From the NCBI GenBank assembly GCA_963693085.1, contig OY856411.1, positions 67,591,501 through 67,655,500 of the forward strand: a stretch of DNA of 64,000 nucleotides, given 5' to 3'. Within the stretch, counting starts at the first letter, position 1; each line of letters opens with the position of its first letter. Made by a program: the position numbers and the translations under genes. Source of the DNA: Alisma plantago-aquatica (lineage: Eukaryota; Streptophyta; Magnoliopsida; Alismatales; Alismataceae). Shown here one piece after another: positions 46,782 to 60,900 of this stretch. A model generated the notes under the pieces. That model saw nothing but the letters and a program-made list of their open reading frames with translations. It had not been told where the DNA came from and did no database searches.

Positions 46782-49700
46782 TATAATCTACTCCCATGAA
46801 GATGTAGTTGATGTTTTTGCGCCATACACCCCACTTCTAATCTTAGTTCCTGAACTGCTAGTGAGAGATGTGGACAACGTGACCACACTTAGAAGTTTTG
46901 AAACCTTGCAGTAGTTACAGATTGAAGAAGTCGTGAGTTTGTGAGGCGTAAAATGTGGAGGAGAGTGTTGTGACATTTTGGGGATTATTGAAAACGTAGC
47001 GGCGTCGTGTGTATGTTGGGAAGTGGGAAAGAGAAAGACATGGGTTGGTTTTAGAATTAAATAAAAGGAGAATAAATCCTTAAGAAAAGGAGAGAATAGA
47101 GAAAATTCTTAAAAAAAGGAGAGAAGAGAGGCTGTTAAGGAAAATGCAGCATTTCAAAATAGAACAATCTGATTGGTTAGTGGCAGTCTTTGTAATTTTT
47201 AAAACAAACTCGCTTTTTTTATAGTAGTATATATATCAAATTATTCCAATTATAACAGATCTCAACAATTAATCTTATTTTCTGTTTATCCGATTTATTT
47301 TCTCTTACTTCCTATCCTTAAATGGGAATATATGCTCATCTTATCTTTGGTAACCACTCATTCCCAAGCCCACGTTTTTAGCTTCCCTGTACTGGCATAC
47401 ACTGCTCCTCCTTGCCGCACATCTTCCCTCCCTCACACATCGTCCTCATTCTTGAAGAAATTTCTCACCCACTAACCCACCTCACGCCGATTAAAGAAGC
47501 TCTCAGGCTCTATATGCAGTAATATTATCCCAGATATGGAGAAGCAATGCTAATACATTTTTGGCAGAAACAGAAACATCCATGAAGAAAATGACCGATG
47601 CAGCAATCAGGTTGTCCTCCTGCACAACAATACATATGCTTCCGTGCAAATGTCTTCTACAGCTGCTTTGTTTCCTTGACGTTGGACGGTATTCACTTGC
47701 ACAATCTATATCAGTCGACTATTCGAGAGATGTCCAAATATCCAGTGCAATGTCACCATTATAAAATAGACCCACACCCCAAAGACAGTGGTGACCTACA
47801 ATATAAAGATATTGAAAAGTCGAACATGAATTAACGGCAGGCAGTCATGGCCATGTAATGCATCGACGGTATATGTTGGTACGTTTTAATTCTTACCGTC
47901 TATTGCTTCTTTTTTCTTTTTCGACTTCCATCTCAAACCCTCTTTCTCCATTAAAGACCTCCAAATTAATGTCGTTACTAAAAGATCTTTACCCATTTAA
48001 GATGGTATGCTATATCGTCCCTAATTTACACCTCCGCAACACCATTTCCTCCTCACACAATAACTTCCTCATAGTTTAATATATACTACTATAAAGAAAA
48101 ATTATTTCTAATTATATATATGCCTCAGGCCAATTGAATCTCACTATTTTTAAAATGTCCATTTTCAAAATGTTGATCTCTCCTTGGCACACACTCTCTT
48201 CTCTTTTTTTAAAGGAACTTTAATATTTGTTGATACTTATTTCCCACCCATTGTTTAACTTCGCCCCACTCTGTCCCATGAAAACGGTTCATAACCTATA
48301 GAAATCATTCCTCATACTTCTCCCGATGCATTATTACCAACAAATCAATTCTGTTGAACGCTCCTTTCTTTGATCGACACTAACGATGACTACTCACCAC
48401 AAGTGTCTCTCTAATTACTATTAAGTACTTGCAAATCCACATATACCTTTATAATTTATTCACAAATGTGAGATTGGAAACTTTCTTTTATCTCCACAAA
48501 TTTTTTCACAAATCCATTAACTTATGTCATCATTGTCTGGAATGGAAATGAGTTTCTTTTCGTCAGAAATCCTTGATTAATAAAGTAAATGTCATCATTA
48601 TCAGACATGCCAATCGTAACCCCCACTATCTCTTCTCTCTCCAGCACGATTGTATCATCTTCTCTCAACTTGTTCCTTTTTCAGTATATGTTTCTATTTT
48701 TTATCTTTATTTCTAAATAAAATTTCCTATTAAACAATTTAACAAACTCTCCACAATCAAGTCCTCGCCAATCTACGTCTTTTCCTAAAACCTTTTATTC
48801 TGAGTTTCATCTCTCCTTATTTACTTGCGATAAAAGTCCCAATAAGATGTATCATTACTTTATAAATTCACTTCTCTTTATTAATTTAAATATCTCCTTT
48901 AGTGCATGTTAGTAATCCTTAATTCAGAAAATCTAATAATTGACGTATCTCCACCATCTTTTGAGTTTCATCAGGTGATCTCTATAACACGCATGTCCTT
49001 TTTCCCTTCCGCATATACCCTCTTCTTCCCCCTGTATTCTAATTATATACATCTTCGTCTTCATGTGCCAATTTCATCATTCCTTATTTGCATAAACTTT
49101 CATCGTCATTTAGCATGGTTGCCCAACCATCTTCAATCACGTGTAGCATATAAATGTCAGCAATCAAGCTATTCTCGACGTCCATCAACATGGGCGATGG
49201 TGTCCAGATTGAAGATATCCTTTTGATAAGAAAATAATCAAGGTGTACCATCCCCAACATTAAGGATTTTATTAAAAAAATGAAATCAATTGGTAATGAT
49301 TGAAATCATATCAAGTATATCTCTCTACTGACTTCTACACCACTATCTTCAATTATACAACATTTTTATTCCTAAATGAACAACTAGATAAGAAATAAAA
49401 ATTTACAAATGAATCTCCATTCAATGCTAACTTTCTCTCTCTATTACTGACATTCTATGCATTGATGTCACATTGTAGAAATGGTAAGAAATATATAAAA
49501 ATATTAAGCATCTAGCAAACTTTTTTTCTAAATCCTTCTCACCATGCCTATTGGGCGACCTGGTCAATCTAACACATTATCAAAAAGCTTTTGTTAACAT
49601 ACCATCTCGTATGATTCATGAAACCCAACTCCCTTATGAACGAATATAGAAATTTTTTACATAAATATATTTATGTATATAACTTTAAATATGACAGACA

Positions 49701-49898
49701 ACAACAATGACATAGCAATTTATATTTATTTTTATATTTATGTGCATGGGTATATGTGTGTTTACTAGTATATATATATGGAGATGATCTACTACGGCCC
49801 ATTTTAATTTATAGACTGTGAGGACTGAGAGTCTCAGTCGTGCTTCTCCTGACTTTTCTTATCTATCTCATATTATTAAACTAATCATTAGATGATCT
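46782..49898. other. Gene-poor AT-rich region
   Basis: No recognisable family. Short frames near 47561-47834 and 48906-49226 carry no motif I know. 47040-47130 is a purine-rich stretch with an imperfect duplication of AAGGAGAGAA-type sequence. 49740-49785 is a short TA-rich run. Confidence 0.45.
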
Positions 49899-49901
49899 AC
49901 T

Positions 49902-50400
49902 CACTAGTAAAAATTGGGTCATTATTCACGAGTGAGTCCTGTCACAAACCCCTCTGTATAGGCCCTCACAAATAGGGACAGTTGTGAGTCTGGCCCTCAC
50001 AAATGGTCCGTGAAGAGAACTCACGTGACAAATACCAGTGGCCCTCACGAATACAATTGTCACGGACCAACTGACCCTCAAGAATGTTATATTGAGGGAC
50101 TATTTAGCCTTCATAAATACATTTTTGAGGGACTATTTAGCCTTCATAAATACATTTTTGAGGGACTATTTAACCTTCATGAATATATTTTTGAGGACAT
50201 GTTTAGTTCTCATAAATAAATTTTTTAGGGACTTGATGGTCTTGGAGAATATATTTTTGAAGGGTTAATGTCTTCATTAATATTATTTTTGAGGGGCTAT
50301 GTGGTCGTCATCAATGCAATTGTGATGGCCAATATGGATCTCATTTTTGAGGGACTAAAGACCTTCATTAATATATTTTTGAGGGATTACTATAAATGAT
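49902..50400. repeat. CACTA-2 left subterminal repeats
   Basis: About ten degenerate copies of a 33-bp-type unit with core 'TTTTTGAGGGACTATTTAnCCTTCAT' and the related 'GGCCCTCACAAAT'. Two adjacent copies at about 50090-50160 are nearly exact. Confidence 0.75.
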
Positions 50401-52161
50401 TTGGTTATTCATTTATTGAATGATTTGTTGAATGTTAATAATTTTAAATGAAAACTTTATATACATAACCTTAAGCAATATTTTTATAATATTCACATGA
50501 AATCATAAGAAGATTCAACACCAAAATGACACATAAAAATGTTAAATCACCTCAAACTAATTTTTGTTATTGAAGCAAAATATTATCCATACATTGCGTG
50601 CTCAACGTTGATATAAATAAAGAATACATATGGTTCTAAAATTTGAGATTGATGACAATCAACATATCATGCTAGAAACTCTTAAGATCTATAATGTCTC
50701 CATATTCCTTCAAATAGTGTGGTTCTCTTCATCAATGTCAGGCCTCATACGGTTGGGTACTTGAGTATTCTTCTCCTAAAAATGACAAATCATTATATTA
50801 ATAGAATTTAAAGTTTATACATAAATCATAGTACAACAAACAACTTACCCTCATATTTCGGTTCTGGTTTACTCCAAGGTGCATTGTCGGTCGAAATCCG
50901 TCATTAAAAGCAATTCTACCCTATCAATATAAATACAAAAAGGAATCAGAGTGAGTGTGAAGTTGAGATAAATGTAAGTGAACCGACATAGCAGCCACCA
51001 CCAACACCTACACATCAGCACTCCCACCAACCAGCCAACACCACCACCACCACCAACCAGCACGCCACCATCCACAAAATAGCACCAACAGTAGCAAATT
51101 GCTGCTCCATACATCCTACACACACCAACACACCATACATCAACCACCATCAACCAACAACACCAACAGCTACCACCAACCAACACCCAACAGCTACCAC
51201 CTCACTCCTCCAGAAAACAACTATCCAACATGAAAGTCACAGAACCACCAGCACTGACAGCACCACCACAAACCTCCACCATTCAACACCAAGCACAGTA
51301 GCAAGTTGCTGCTTCCACCACCTGCACATAGAAAAATCCTCCATCAAACTATCCATCACGACAGCCACATCACCACCATCAACCACAGCATCACCACAAC
51401 ACCAAAAAACCACCACAACACCACTAGCAGCACCTCACTCCTCCACAGCAGTAGCTGCGAGCAGCAGCAGCTGCCAGCAAATAGCAGCACAAATAGCAAA
51501 TAGCAAATAGCAAATAGCAGCAATCGAATATACAATGAGCAATTCTCCATTGAAACAGAGATAACAATAGAAGAATTGAACTAGATAAACAGAATTTCAA
51601 GGCACCTGGAAATCAACAACCGTTCAACACCATTGATAGACATGACAACTACAACTGTTACAGACTTCATAGGGTTCTATATATCGCATGTTAATTGGAT
51701 TAGTCGCATAGCTTACTAGTAGTAGCAGTTACCAAGATACTGGATTAACATATCATGAGTCTTACAATGCTCTCTTCACATTAGAAGCCCTCATATTTTT
51801 TTCAACTAAGTAGGAGCATATGAATTGATCACACTTATGCTTGTTCTGTGTCACTTCAGCAGCTACGAGCAGCAGCAGCTGCGAGCAGCAACAGCTGTGA
51901 GTAGCAGCTGCCAGCAGCAGCAACAGCCAGCAAATAGCAGCACAAAATGTCAAACAAGATACAATTGTTATGAGCATTCTAAGCAAGAGAAGCAATATTA
52001 CAACTTCTGAGTTGTTCTTCAGTAAAGCATGACTAACATGGAGAAGGTGAGTCTGAGAAAAAGTCTAAGGAAACTATCGTTGTTGATGTTGTGCCAACTG
52101 CAGAACAATCAAATAAAGATACCCCAAAGCAAAATAGAAAGCTGTCCTAACCAATCAGACT
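50401..52161. other. CACTA-2 interior, simple repeats, no clear gene
   Basis: Contains CA/CCA-rich low complexity (about 50990-51330) and two related CAG/CAGCAAATAG-rich tracts (51430-51520 and 51860-51950) about 420 bp apart. No protein motif is seen; apparent frames are repeat-encoded. It ends at the target duplication AATAG (52162-52166). Confidence 0.5.
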
Positions 52162-52166
52162 AATAG

Positions 52167-55083
52167 TGTCACGCCCCAATCTCACATTAACCACAAACCA
52201 CGAGATTAAGACGTGACAGGATGGGATTTACACATAAGCAAACCACTCTTTACTTTTATAACATTTTAAAGACATTAATAGGATAATCTGATTTATGCTG
52301 TAAAATGAAACTAAATAAACTACGGAAGCATCTTTATTATCTGACTAGCAATATAACAGAGTCTACAGCATATTACATTGTTCGACATAAAATAAAGCAT
52401 AACAGTTAATTTACATCTTTATACACATTTTCTCTCTCACTCACACCTTGTCCCAAAGATCGAGGGGAAAGGACTAAGAGACCTCTAACTACTAACTACG
52501 AACCTTCTATCGACTAGGCGTAAGGATAAATCGATCCTTCTGATTTCCTGCTGCTGATGATAACCTGAAAATGTTTTGAGTAGAGGTATGAGCCTACTCG
52601 CTCAGTGAATATCATTTCACTTAGCTATCATTAAACAACTCATCAGGTTTATAAACTGAAAATAAACATAAATGCAGAACTAAGCAAGGCAGTTCTAATA
52701 ACATAACAAATATACAGATAGTAACCACATTTCTAAGCATCAACAGGTATTTCAGGTAAATAAACAGTTATATAAATTTACTGTGAACCTACATGATTAT
52801 TTATTCATTTTATTATTATGCCCTAAATATATGCAGTGTACTCTGCATATAAAGATCCGCAACAAGTTCATGCTACGGTCCCACCGTACAAGACTTAGCG
52901 ACACACCCGGGAAATGCTAAGTCTGACTGTTGTCCTGGTCTGCACAGGACTCTCAGGCACTCAAGGGCCTCAGGCACTCAAGGGCCTCACTGTACTCTCA
53001 GGCGCTCAAGGGCCTCACCGCAGGTCCTAGGCACTCAGGGGCCTCTCTGCAGTATTCTAGTACTCTAGACTCCTCCTCTAACCTGAGCACACAGGCGGAG
53101 AGTCTCACAGGGTTACCTTCGTGACACAAGCACGAATGGTGTTAGATAACCAAGTTTTCTTTTTCCCAGTGCCATCGTGACACACGCACGATTGTTGTTA
53201 GACACTGCCTCTCTTTCCTCGTTTGTCCGTGACACAAGCACGGATGATGTTGCAACACGAGTTTCACCCCTAAGTTGCAGATACCTCTTAGGGGTTCTAC
53301 GGTGTTAGGGCACCTAGGTCTATTAATTGATTACCAAATAAACGTTTAAACAGAAATATCACATTTCATGCATATTGAACAATCTGAATAACACATGAAG
53401 CAAATATATATCCTTTATCATCATTAAACATGATTAAGAATCATTTATCCACTTTCAATGCTAAACATCTATTTTTAAATCAGCAAATACATTACAACTA
53501 TAATACAAGAAATTTTATCATTTTTACTAAGCATATTAAGTAATTCAATTCCAATGAATATAACATACTCTATTTTATGTATTACACTGTTTAGAAGATA
53601 TACTAACTGATACAGAAGCAATTAACATTTAAATTGAGTTAAATAATGATTACTGAATGAACTACTACTCACCCACTTTGGTGTGTTCGTATACACCGAA
53701 AGACGTCCACAACCCTGCCTAATTCTGCCCTTTACAGCAGAGTGCACGCCGTGCACCTGGGCTGCACGTCGTGCACCTGGGCAGAAACTCGTTCTGCTTT
53801 CTGTAACTTTGCACGCCGTGCAAACTGATTTGCACGCCGTGCACCTGCGCAGAAACGGGAAACTCATGAAGATGAACTCGATTCTAAAGCTATGTCTTGG
53901 ACTTAATCTACGGAATCTTACCAAAAACCTCTAGGACAAACCCAGGGACGTTGTTTTGTGGCGTTGCTTTATTCCCACAGTGACTACTGGCTGCAAACGC
54001 AAGTCTTCTTCTACCTTGGTCCAATTCTGGAACAAGCCTACTACACACAGCAGCTTCCACTCACGAACAGGTTGGAGAAGACTTCTTCGTTCTTGGTGTG
54101 GGATGTAGCTACGACTGCAGTTCTTGCTCCAACCTTCTTGGCCGAGCTCGATAGCATCATCCCCTTGATATTTCCCGCGCCAATCGGCCCTGGTTCGGGC
54201 CTGCTGCTGCAAGCAGCCATTCCTCTCACATACAGGTTGAAGGAGGAGCTCAGATGAGTTGCTGGTCGTGGCTAGGGCTGCGAAAACGTGCTTAGGCACC
54301 AAGGCCGGACTCAAAGCGGCGCTTTCGGTGCTGTTCTTCGCCCAACTGAGCTCCTGGCCGCAGCTCCTGCTGCTGTGCGGCCGGCCGGCTCAAGCAGGTT
54401 GGCGACAGGTGGAAGGGGGGCACGGCTAGGGCGTGATAAGGTGAGGAAAGAATAGGAGGAAGAAGAAGGAAGCAAGGCGCCCAGCACCCCAGCTCAAAGG
54501 AACGCCCTCCTTTCCCCTCTGGTTGCGGTCGATCGGCCTGGTTTGGGGCACCGCATCAGTCGGTTCCCTGTTCTATCGGGAAAGAAGAGGGGAAGGGATA
54601 AGTGAGAAAGGAAAAAGGGAAATAAAAACTAAACCTTGGAGAAATTGCAACCAAGTCCAAGAAAACTAAAAATGGCATAAGTATTGCCTCGGAGGTCCAA
54701 ATTGGATGATTTCTTTTGCATCCACTCAAGCACAAACTCCTCTACCAACTCAAAGCATGAAAACATACTGATTGGACTGTTTCACTAGATCAAAGCTCTA
54801 AATGCGAATGTGATTACTTGATTCAACTTAATAAACTAAATAATCAATATAGATATCATTAATTGCCTCAGGTGATTCAAACTCAACTATTGATTCACAT
54901 ATTAACTTATTTGATTAACCATGATATTTAATTTGATATTCAACACTAATTGCATTAGTCAGCGCTCAACTCAACTCAATGAAATCTTGACTATTCATGA
55001 TGTTTAACAAAAACTTAGCACTAATTGGGGTGTTTTACGGAATTCAAGGTATTTATTGACTAACCCTGATATGGGTCGTAACA
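52167..55083 (-). repeat. Solo LTR, 2.9 kb, gypsy (chromovirus-like) type
   Basis: Flanked by the exact 5-bp duplication AATAG (52162-52166 and 55084-55088). On the minus strand it starts TGTTACGACCCATATCAGGG and ends GATTGGGGCGTGACA, typical of Tekay/Del-like gypsy LTRs. Internal tandem repeats: a CTCAGGCACTCAAGGGC unit (52950-53045) and a GTGACACAAGCACG unit repeated three times (53121, 53168, 53228). It also holds two pairs of the GCACGSCGTGC dyad at 53744/53764 and 53811/53832. With no internal region it is a product of LTR-LTR recombination. Confidence 0.88.
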
Positions 55084-55599
55084 AATAGAGATAACAATAG
55101 ATAAATAGACTGAGTTGAAAGAGGATAACAATAACTACATGCATAACCATGATACCCAAAGTGTCTGGAAATATAGAACCACATAGGCATTAACCATTAA
55201 GTAGATTCGTGCCTTATATATTTGATTTGGCCTTATATATCATATTTGGTATAAGTACAAGATATATGGATGGATACCCTAGAAGTTTAATCAAGAACAT
55301 AGGAAGTAACTAAGTGTTAATCAAGAACTCGAATCAAAAGCTAGAACTAGAAAATGGATGGTTGTTGGATGAAGAACCACATAGGCAGTAACTAAGTGTT
55401 AATCAAGAACCCAAACCAAAAGCTAGAACTAGAATGTAAAACTAATATTGAACACAAGAGAGGAAATATAATATTGAATACCTAATTTAAACACTGAGTT
55501 CTTGGTGTGAAAGACACCGATGAAGATGTGCTTGGTGTGCTCTGCATTTGAGGATGACTTTGTGGATTATTACCAGAAGTAGGGCACCAACTTTCAATT

Positions 55600-57615
55600 G
55601 TAGCCTTTAATAAAGTGTACATGTTAATATTCTTATGTGTATGAATATTAAAAATAATCTATAGCTATTATGAGGTACCTGTGGCTGAAAGATTAGTGGA
55701 TGTCCATTGCTAGCACTTTGCATGGGAGCCATGAATCCAAAAGAACTACTGCCAACCCCTTGTGTGGAAAGCCTGCCTACTCCATTCTCCCTTGAATTTC
55801 CTTGTAAGGAAAGCATGCCTACTCCAGTCTCCCTTGAATTACTTTGTCTAGAAAGTCTACCTAAGCCATCCCTGCTTGAATTATTTTGCCTGGGAAACAT
55901 GCCTACATCTGCACCACCACTTGTATTGTCTTGTATGTGAAAAGAACCCACACCTGACCTATTTGTGCTACTTTGTATGTGTAATACACTTGTAGTAGTC
56001 CGATTGGGGTATTCAGTTGCACAATCAACATTAATACCTCCATCCTATAACAAATAGATCAACAATGTCAAAAAAAATTATATATTACATTGACATAGAC
56101 AACTGAATCTAAGTTACCTGTGATTGATTATACCAAGTCATTATTTGGGAGACGGAGTTCTTCAATCCATTTACTGTTTCTTCAAGTTCATTAAGTTTAT
56201 CCTTAAATAGATAACAAATTACAAACATCGATCAAATAGACTAGTTGTAACTAATAGTTCAGGTTTAGTTATAATCCAACATACATCCTTTGCATTACTT
56301 TCCTCAAGAAGCATTTCATATCTTATACGAGCAGCTTTTCCCCTATGTCCTTTCTCTTTGTGCCCAATTCCAACACCTCGGATCCTAGCCTTTTTGGAAG
56401 GATTTAAAAATTACAAATAAGCTTCACGTGTTAGATTATCAACACTTATAGGATCTATTTCTTCTTGTTTTGCTACTTGGTTTTCCACAATATCAGAGAT
56501 TTCAAGTTGTAATTAGAAAGCATCATAAAAGGAAAGCTTAAATTGAGATATCTGAGCATATGTAACTTTGTAGACATCATAGGAAAGAAAATATCCATTT
56601 TCTAACCACTTGTGGGCTTTTGTCGTAAACTTTTTCCAAAAATTTGTTAAGAGGCACAATGGGTTGATCTTCACTGACCTACACATGATAGATAACATAA
56701 TAATTGTCCATGTTATATGTTCAACTCCTACTAAGAATGATAAGTGTCCATTATTAATACCATTTCTGCCCGATAACAACTCCATGGCTTCGATCCCGTG
56801 GTACGATCCATCACTTTTTTTGCTCTGTTTTCCTTGTTGATCTCGGAAATTTTCTAAACCATAAGAAAGATATAATTAGAAAAAGTAGATAGGTATACAT
56901 GCAAGTTATATGAAACCATTGTACCTTAGACTTCTCGGTTCCCCATTCTTTAATAAGATTTTTAAACTGGTCCATATTTATGGAAGTATTTTTCTCAACT
57001 TTCTTCATCATCAATTCTGGTTCAATCTTGTACTTTTCATAGTAATCTTCCTTTGCACGTGCCCTACACACTGATATCCCTTTGCTAATGTGTTCATCAA
57101 TGTGATTCCATGCATTAGGGTGACTTCCTAAATCGAAGCATTTCTAAAAACATAGAAAGTATTACTTTAGATATAACAATCATACAATTTGTTGGTCTTT
57201 TTATGAAAAAGATTACCTCAATAAATGATTTTCTATCTGCAAAAGCTTGTTGTGGTTGTTCGTTCCACTTCCAGTCTAGATGCCATACGTGTGGTTTCCT
57301 TGCTAGCATATGACAATAATGATTCAATTTGGAACCATTCTCCCCAATAGAATTTCCTTCATTATCCCATTGGACATTGTGACCTGGCTCCCCTTGCTCA
57401 GGAAGTAGGCTTTGCTCACTTGTAGGCCCACATCCATACTTCCTATTCTCCTGTTCATCCTCAACATTTTTTTTAACTGTTACATCATTTTCAATATTGT
57501 TGGACAATAGAGTAGGTTCATCCTCACAATTTTCTACAATTGTGGAGGGAGGGACAGTAGAAGTTTGACCAGGTGTGATGTTACAACTAGATCTAGTGAT
57601 TCTTCTTCCTATCAT
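55600..57615 (-). pseudogene. CACTA-2 Transposase_24-like gene (TnpA class), decayed
   Basis: Minus-strand exons: 57615-57217 ('MIGRRITRSSC...', acidic linker, 'KPHVWHLDWKWNEQPQQAFADRKSFIE'), 57143-56935 ('CFDLGSHPNAWNHIDEHISKGISVCRARAKEDYYEKYK', 'MDQFKNLIKEWGTEKSK'), from 56853 ('KISEINKENRAKK', 'TTGSKPWSCYRAEM'), about 56390-56285 ('IRGVGIGHKEKGHRGKAARIRYEMLLEESNAKD'), 56206-56118 (coiled coil 'LNELEETVNGLKNSVSQIMTWY'), and about 56045-55678. This order is the plant Ptta/En/Spm Transposase_24 layout, presumed to bind the subterminal repeats. Splice borders between the first exons are good GT-AG. The third exon runs into stops, so the copy is likely dead. The last exon carries about three 14-residue repeats. 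Confidence 0.75.
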
Positions 57616-57951
57616 CCTTTAACTGACAAGAAAAAAAATTAGATTATTAGTGTAGAAATGTTAGTAACAAAAATAATAGCTGCATTTGAAAAATAAATAA
57701 ATTACGGAGAATATGAGACACCAACATATGAATATTCAGCATTTGAAAAACAAATAAATTGTTGGGTACCTTGGTTTCATACACCAAAAAAGAATAATGA
57801 TGAGTTATAATGATGTCCTAGTTACTGGTATATGAAACAAGACTAAATAAATTGCAAAGAATATGCCATATAGTAATAGTTTGCCAAAAAATGCAATAGA
57901 ACATATTCCCCAAATAAAACATAAAGATTAATGAACTAAACATTAGCCCCA

Positions 57952-60900
57952 TCATGCTTTTTGGTTAATTCTATCAACAAAAGATCCCTCGGTATCTCTC
58001 CTCCTCCAAGACACATCATTAGTTACACCACCATCAATAGCTTCAAATTGTAAACCAGTCAAACAATTCTCAATAAGAGGTACTTCAGAATAATCTTTAG
58101 GAGGATGTGTTAGCACTGTGCACCAATCATCAACATTAGGATCCTTCACATAAAAGCATTGCAATGCTTGAGAAGCTAGGATAAAAGGTTCCTCTTTTCT
58201 TTTTATCCTTGAAGTGTTGATTTGTGTGAACCCATATTCATCAATTCGCAACCCGTTAGAAGTGCTTTGATCATACCAAGAACATCTGAACAACGGAACT
58301 TTGAATTCTGGACCATAAGTTAGCTCAATAACCTCCTCTAAGTAGCCATAGTACGTGACTTGAGCATTTATAGGATTTCTATCTCTACCACTTGAATAAC
58401 TTGAAGTGTCAGCACACAAGTACACTCCACTATTTTGTGTAGTACATGTACTTTCAATGTGCTTTGAACGGAAACGATATCCATTGACCGAAAAACCTTC
58501 ATAAGACATTCCCTCAACACAAGGGCCTTGGGATAACCATCTCAACTCCTTGCTAATACTATTCAACCTAATCTGTTGCATTTGCATTACCTTCATTAGA
58601 AAAGTAAAACATTAATGTAATCTACACTAACTTGAACATTAAGAGTGACAACAATATTTATGTTTGAGACTTACATGCTCTTTCAACCACTTAGAAAACT
58701 CTTTTGCATATTTTGTTTCTAGAGTCTGTGGGGCAATGTTGGGTTCCATATCTTGAAGAATAAACATGTGTTCACTGCTTTGTCAGAAGTGTCTAAATTA
58801 ATGTACAACAAATATGACATAGTTTAGCAAGAATTATATGACGTAAATCTTACCTTATGTAAACATCCAATTCCTCTTTATTGAAAAGGACATAATGATG
58901 GGCTTGTTCCAAAGTGTGGATGTCAAAATTCCTTGACACTCCAACTCTAATTGAAGATCCATCAACATTATGAGGAGTGCGGTTTAGTTTTGTCTCAAAA
59001 TTAGGCAAGTACCTAGCACAAAATGTCAAATGTTCTTCAACTAAATAGCCACTAGAAATAGAACCAGCCGGTTTAGCTTTGTTTCTGACATACTTCTTCA
59101 ATTTCTTCAAGTATCTCTCTATTGGGTACATCCACCTAGTTCAGACAGATCCAGCAAGCCTGGCTTCATAAGCTAAATGAATGGGCAAATGCATCATGAT
59201 GGTGAAGAAAGAAGGATGGAAGATTCTCTCCAATTGGCAAATAGTGACAACAATTTCTTGTTCCAATTCTTTGAATTCATCCACATCAATAACGTTAGAG
59301 AAAAGCTTGTTGAAAAATGAGCACAAATTAGCAATAGGATTGTACACATCTAAGATTATGCAATGTCTCAAGGCAATAGGTAGAATTTGATGCATAAGAA
59401 CATGGCAATCATGACTTTTTAGCCCAATAAGTTTTCTATCAGATTTGCTAACACACCTAGATATGTTAGAAGAATAGCCATCAGGAACTTTCAGCTTTTC
59501 TAACACAGATAGGAACTTATGTTTCTGTGCATTAGTCATAGTGTAAGATGCTGGAGGTAAGTAATATCGATCACCTGCATCTACCGGCCATAAATCTCTT
59601 CGAATGCGCATTTTCTTCATATCTTGACGAGCTTGTAAGTTGTCTTTACTTTTCTTAGAATCTCCCAGTAATGTGTTTAAAATGTTCTCGCACACATTCT
59701 TTTCTATGTGCATCACGTCCAGATTGTGTCTAACAGATAAATACTTCCAATAAGGTAGTTGAAAAAAGATGCTTATCTTATTCCAACCTGGAGGTAATGG
59801 TGGAATTTGATCTCCATGCCTCTTGTGCTTATTTGTTTTGCCAAATGTGATATTTTCATATCAATCAAATTGCCTCAAAATATCTTCTCCAGATAGTGTC
59901 TTAGGTGGAAGGCGAAAATCTTTTTTGCCATCAAAATTTTTCCTATCATGTCTATATGGACGATTCATTGGAAGAAAATGTCGATGGAAACCATAGCACT
60001 GCTTTTTCCCAAACTTCAACCATTTCGATACAGTCTCCACATTATAACAAGGACATCCCAAATCTTTCTTATCTTTAGTGCTCCAACCAGATAAGTCACC
60101 ATATGCTGGAAAATTGTTAATGGTCCATAAAATCATTGCCCGCATAGTGAAATTCCTTTTTCTATATGCATCATAAACTTTGACTCCAAGCTCCCAATGT
60201 AGTTGCAGCTCCTCAATTAATGGCTCCAAGTATACATCAAGGTCATTGCCAACCATATGTGGACCTGGAATTAATAGAGACATCATAATAAATTGTTCTT
60301 TCATAAGAAGCCAGGGCAGAAGATTGAGAGGTGTCACCAACACAGCACCAACACAGGCCAGATGCTATGTGATGCACTCATATTGCCAAATGCATTAAAA
60401 CCATCAGTTGCTAATGCCAGTCTAATATTGTAGGGTTTAGCAGCAAAGTCTGGGTACCTGGCATCAATAGACAACCATTTTGGTGTGTCTGAAGGATGAT
60501 GAACACGACCATCCTTTCCTTTTCCTTCTAATGGCCAAATCATATCTTTAGCAACAGATGAAGACATATACAACCTCTCTAATCGAGGTATCAAAGGGAA
60601 GTGATACATGAACCTTGCAGCTACTTTCTTTCCCTTTTGTTTGTATTGCTTTTCGTTCCATCGTGAAGCACCACAAGTATCACAATTTTCTTTTGAAGCT
60701 GCTTCTTTGCGATAAAGCATGCAATTATTTTTACATACATCTATAGTAGTATGATCAAGTTGTAAATCCTTCACGATCGTATTTGCTTCATAGTACGTCT
60801 CCGAGAATAGACAATTTTCTTCTGGAAATCCTAAAATAATCACCTGTAACAACTTTTTGAAAGAATTGTTGGACCATCCAGATTCCTCCTTCAGATATAG

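Noticed and set aside
46534..46914. 126-codon plus-strand frame
   Set aside because: Shadow of the minus-strand ubiquitin-like fragment.
50869..51186. Trp/Cys/Gly-rich minus-strand frame
   Set aside because: Reverse translation of a CCA/CAA-rich low-complexity tract.
52167..55083. Plus-strand orientation of the solo LTR (starts TGTCACG)
   Set aside because: Both ends could start an LTR, but the GGGGCGTGACA end and the internal phrase order fit plant gypsy LTRs better on the minus strand.
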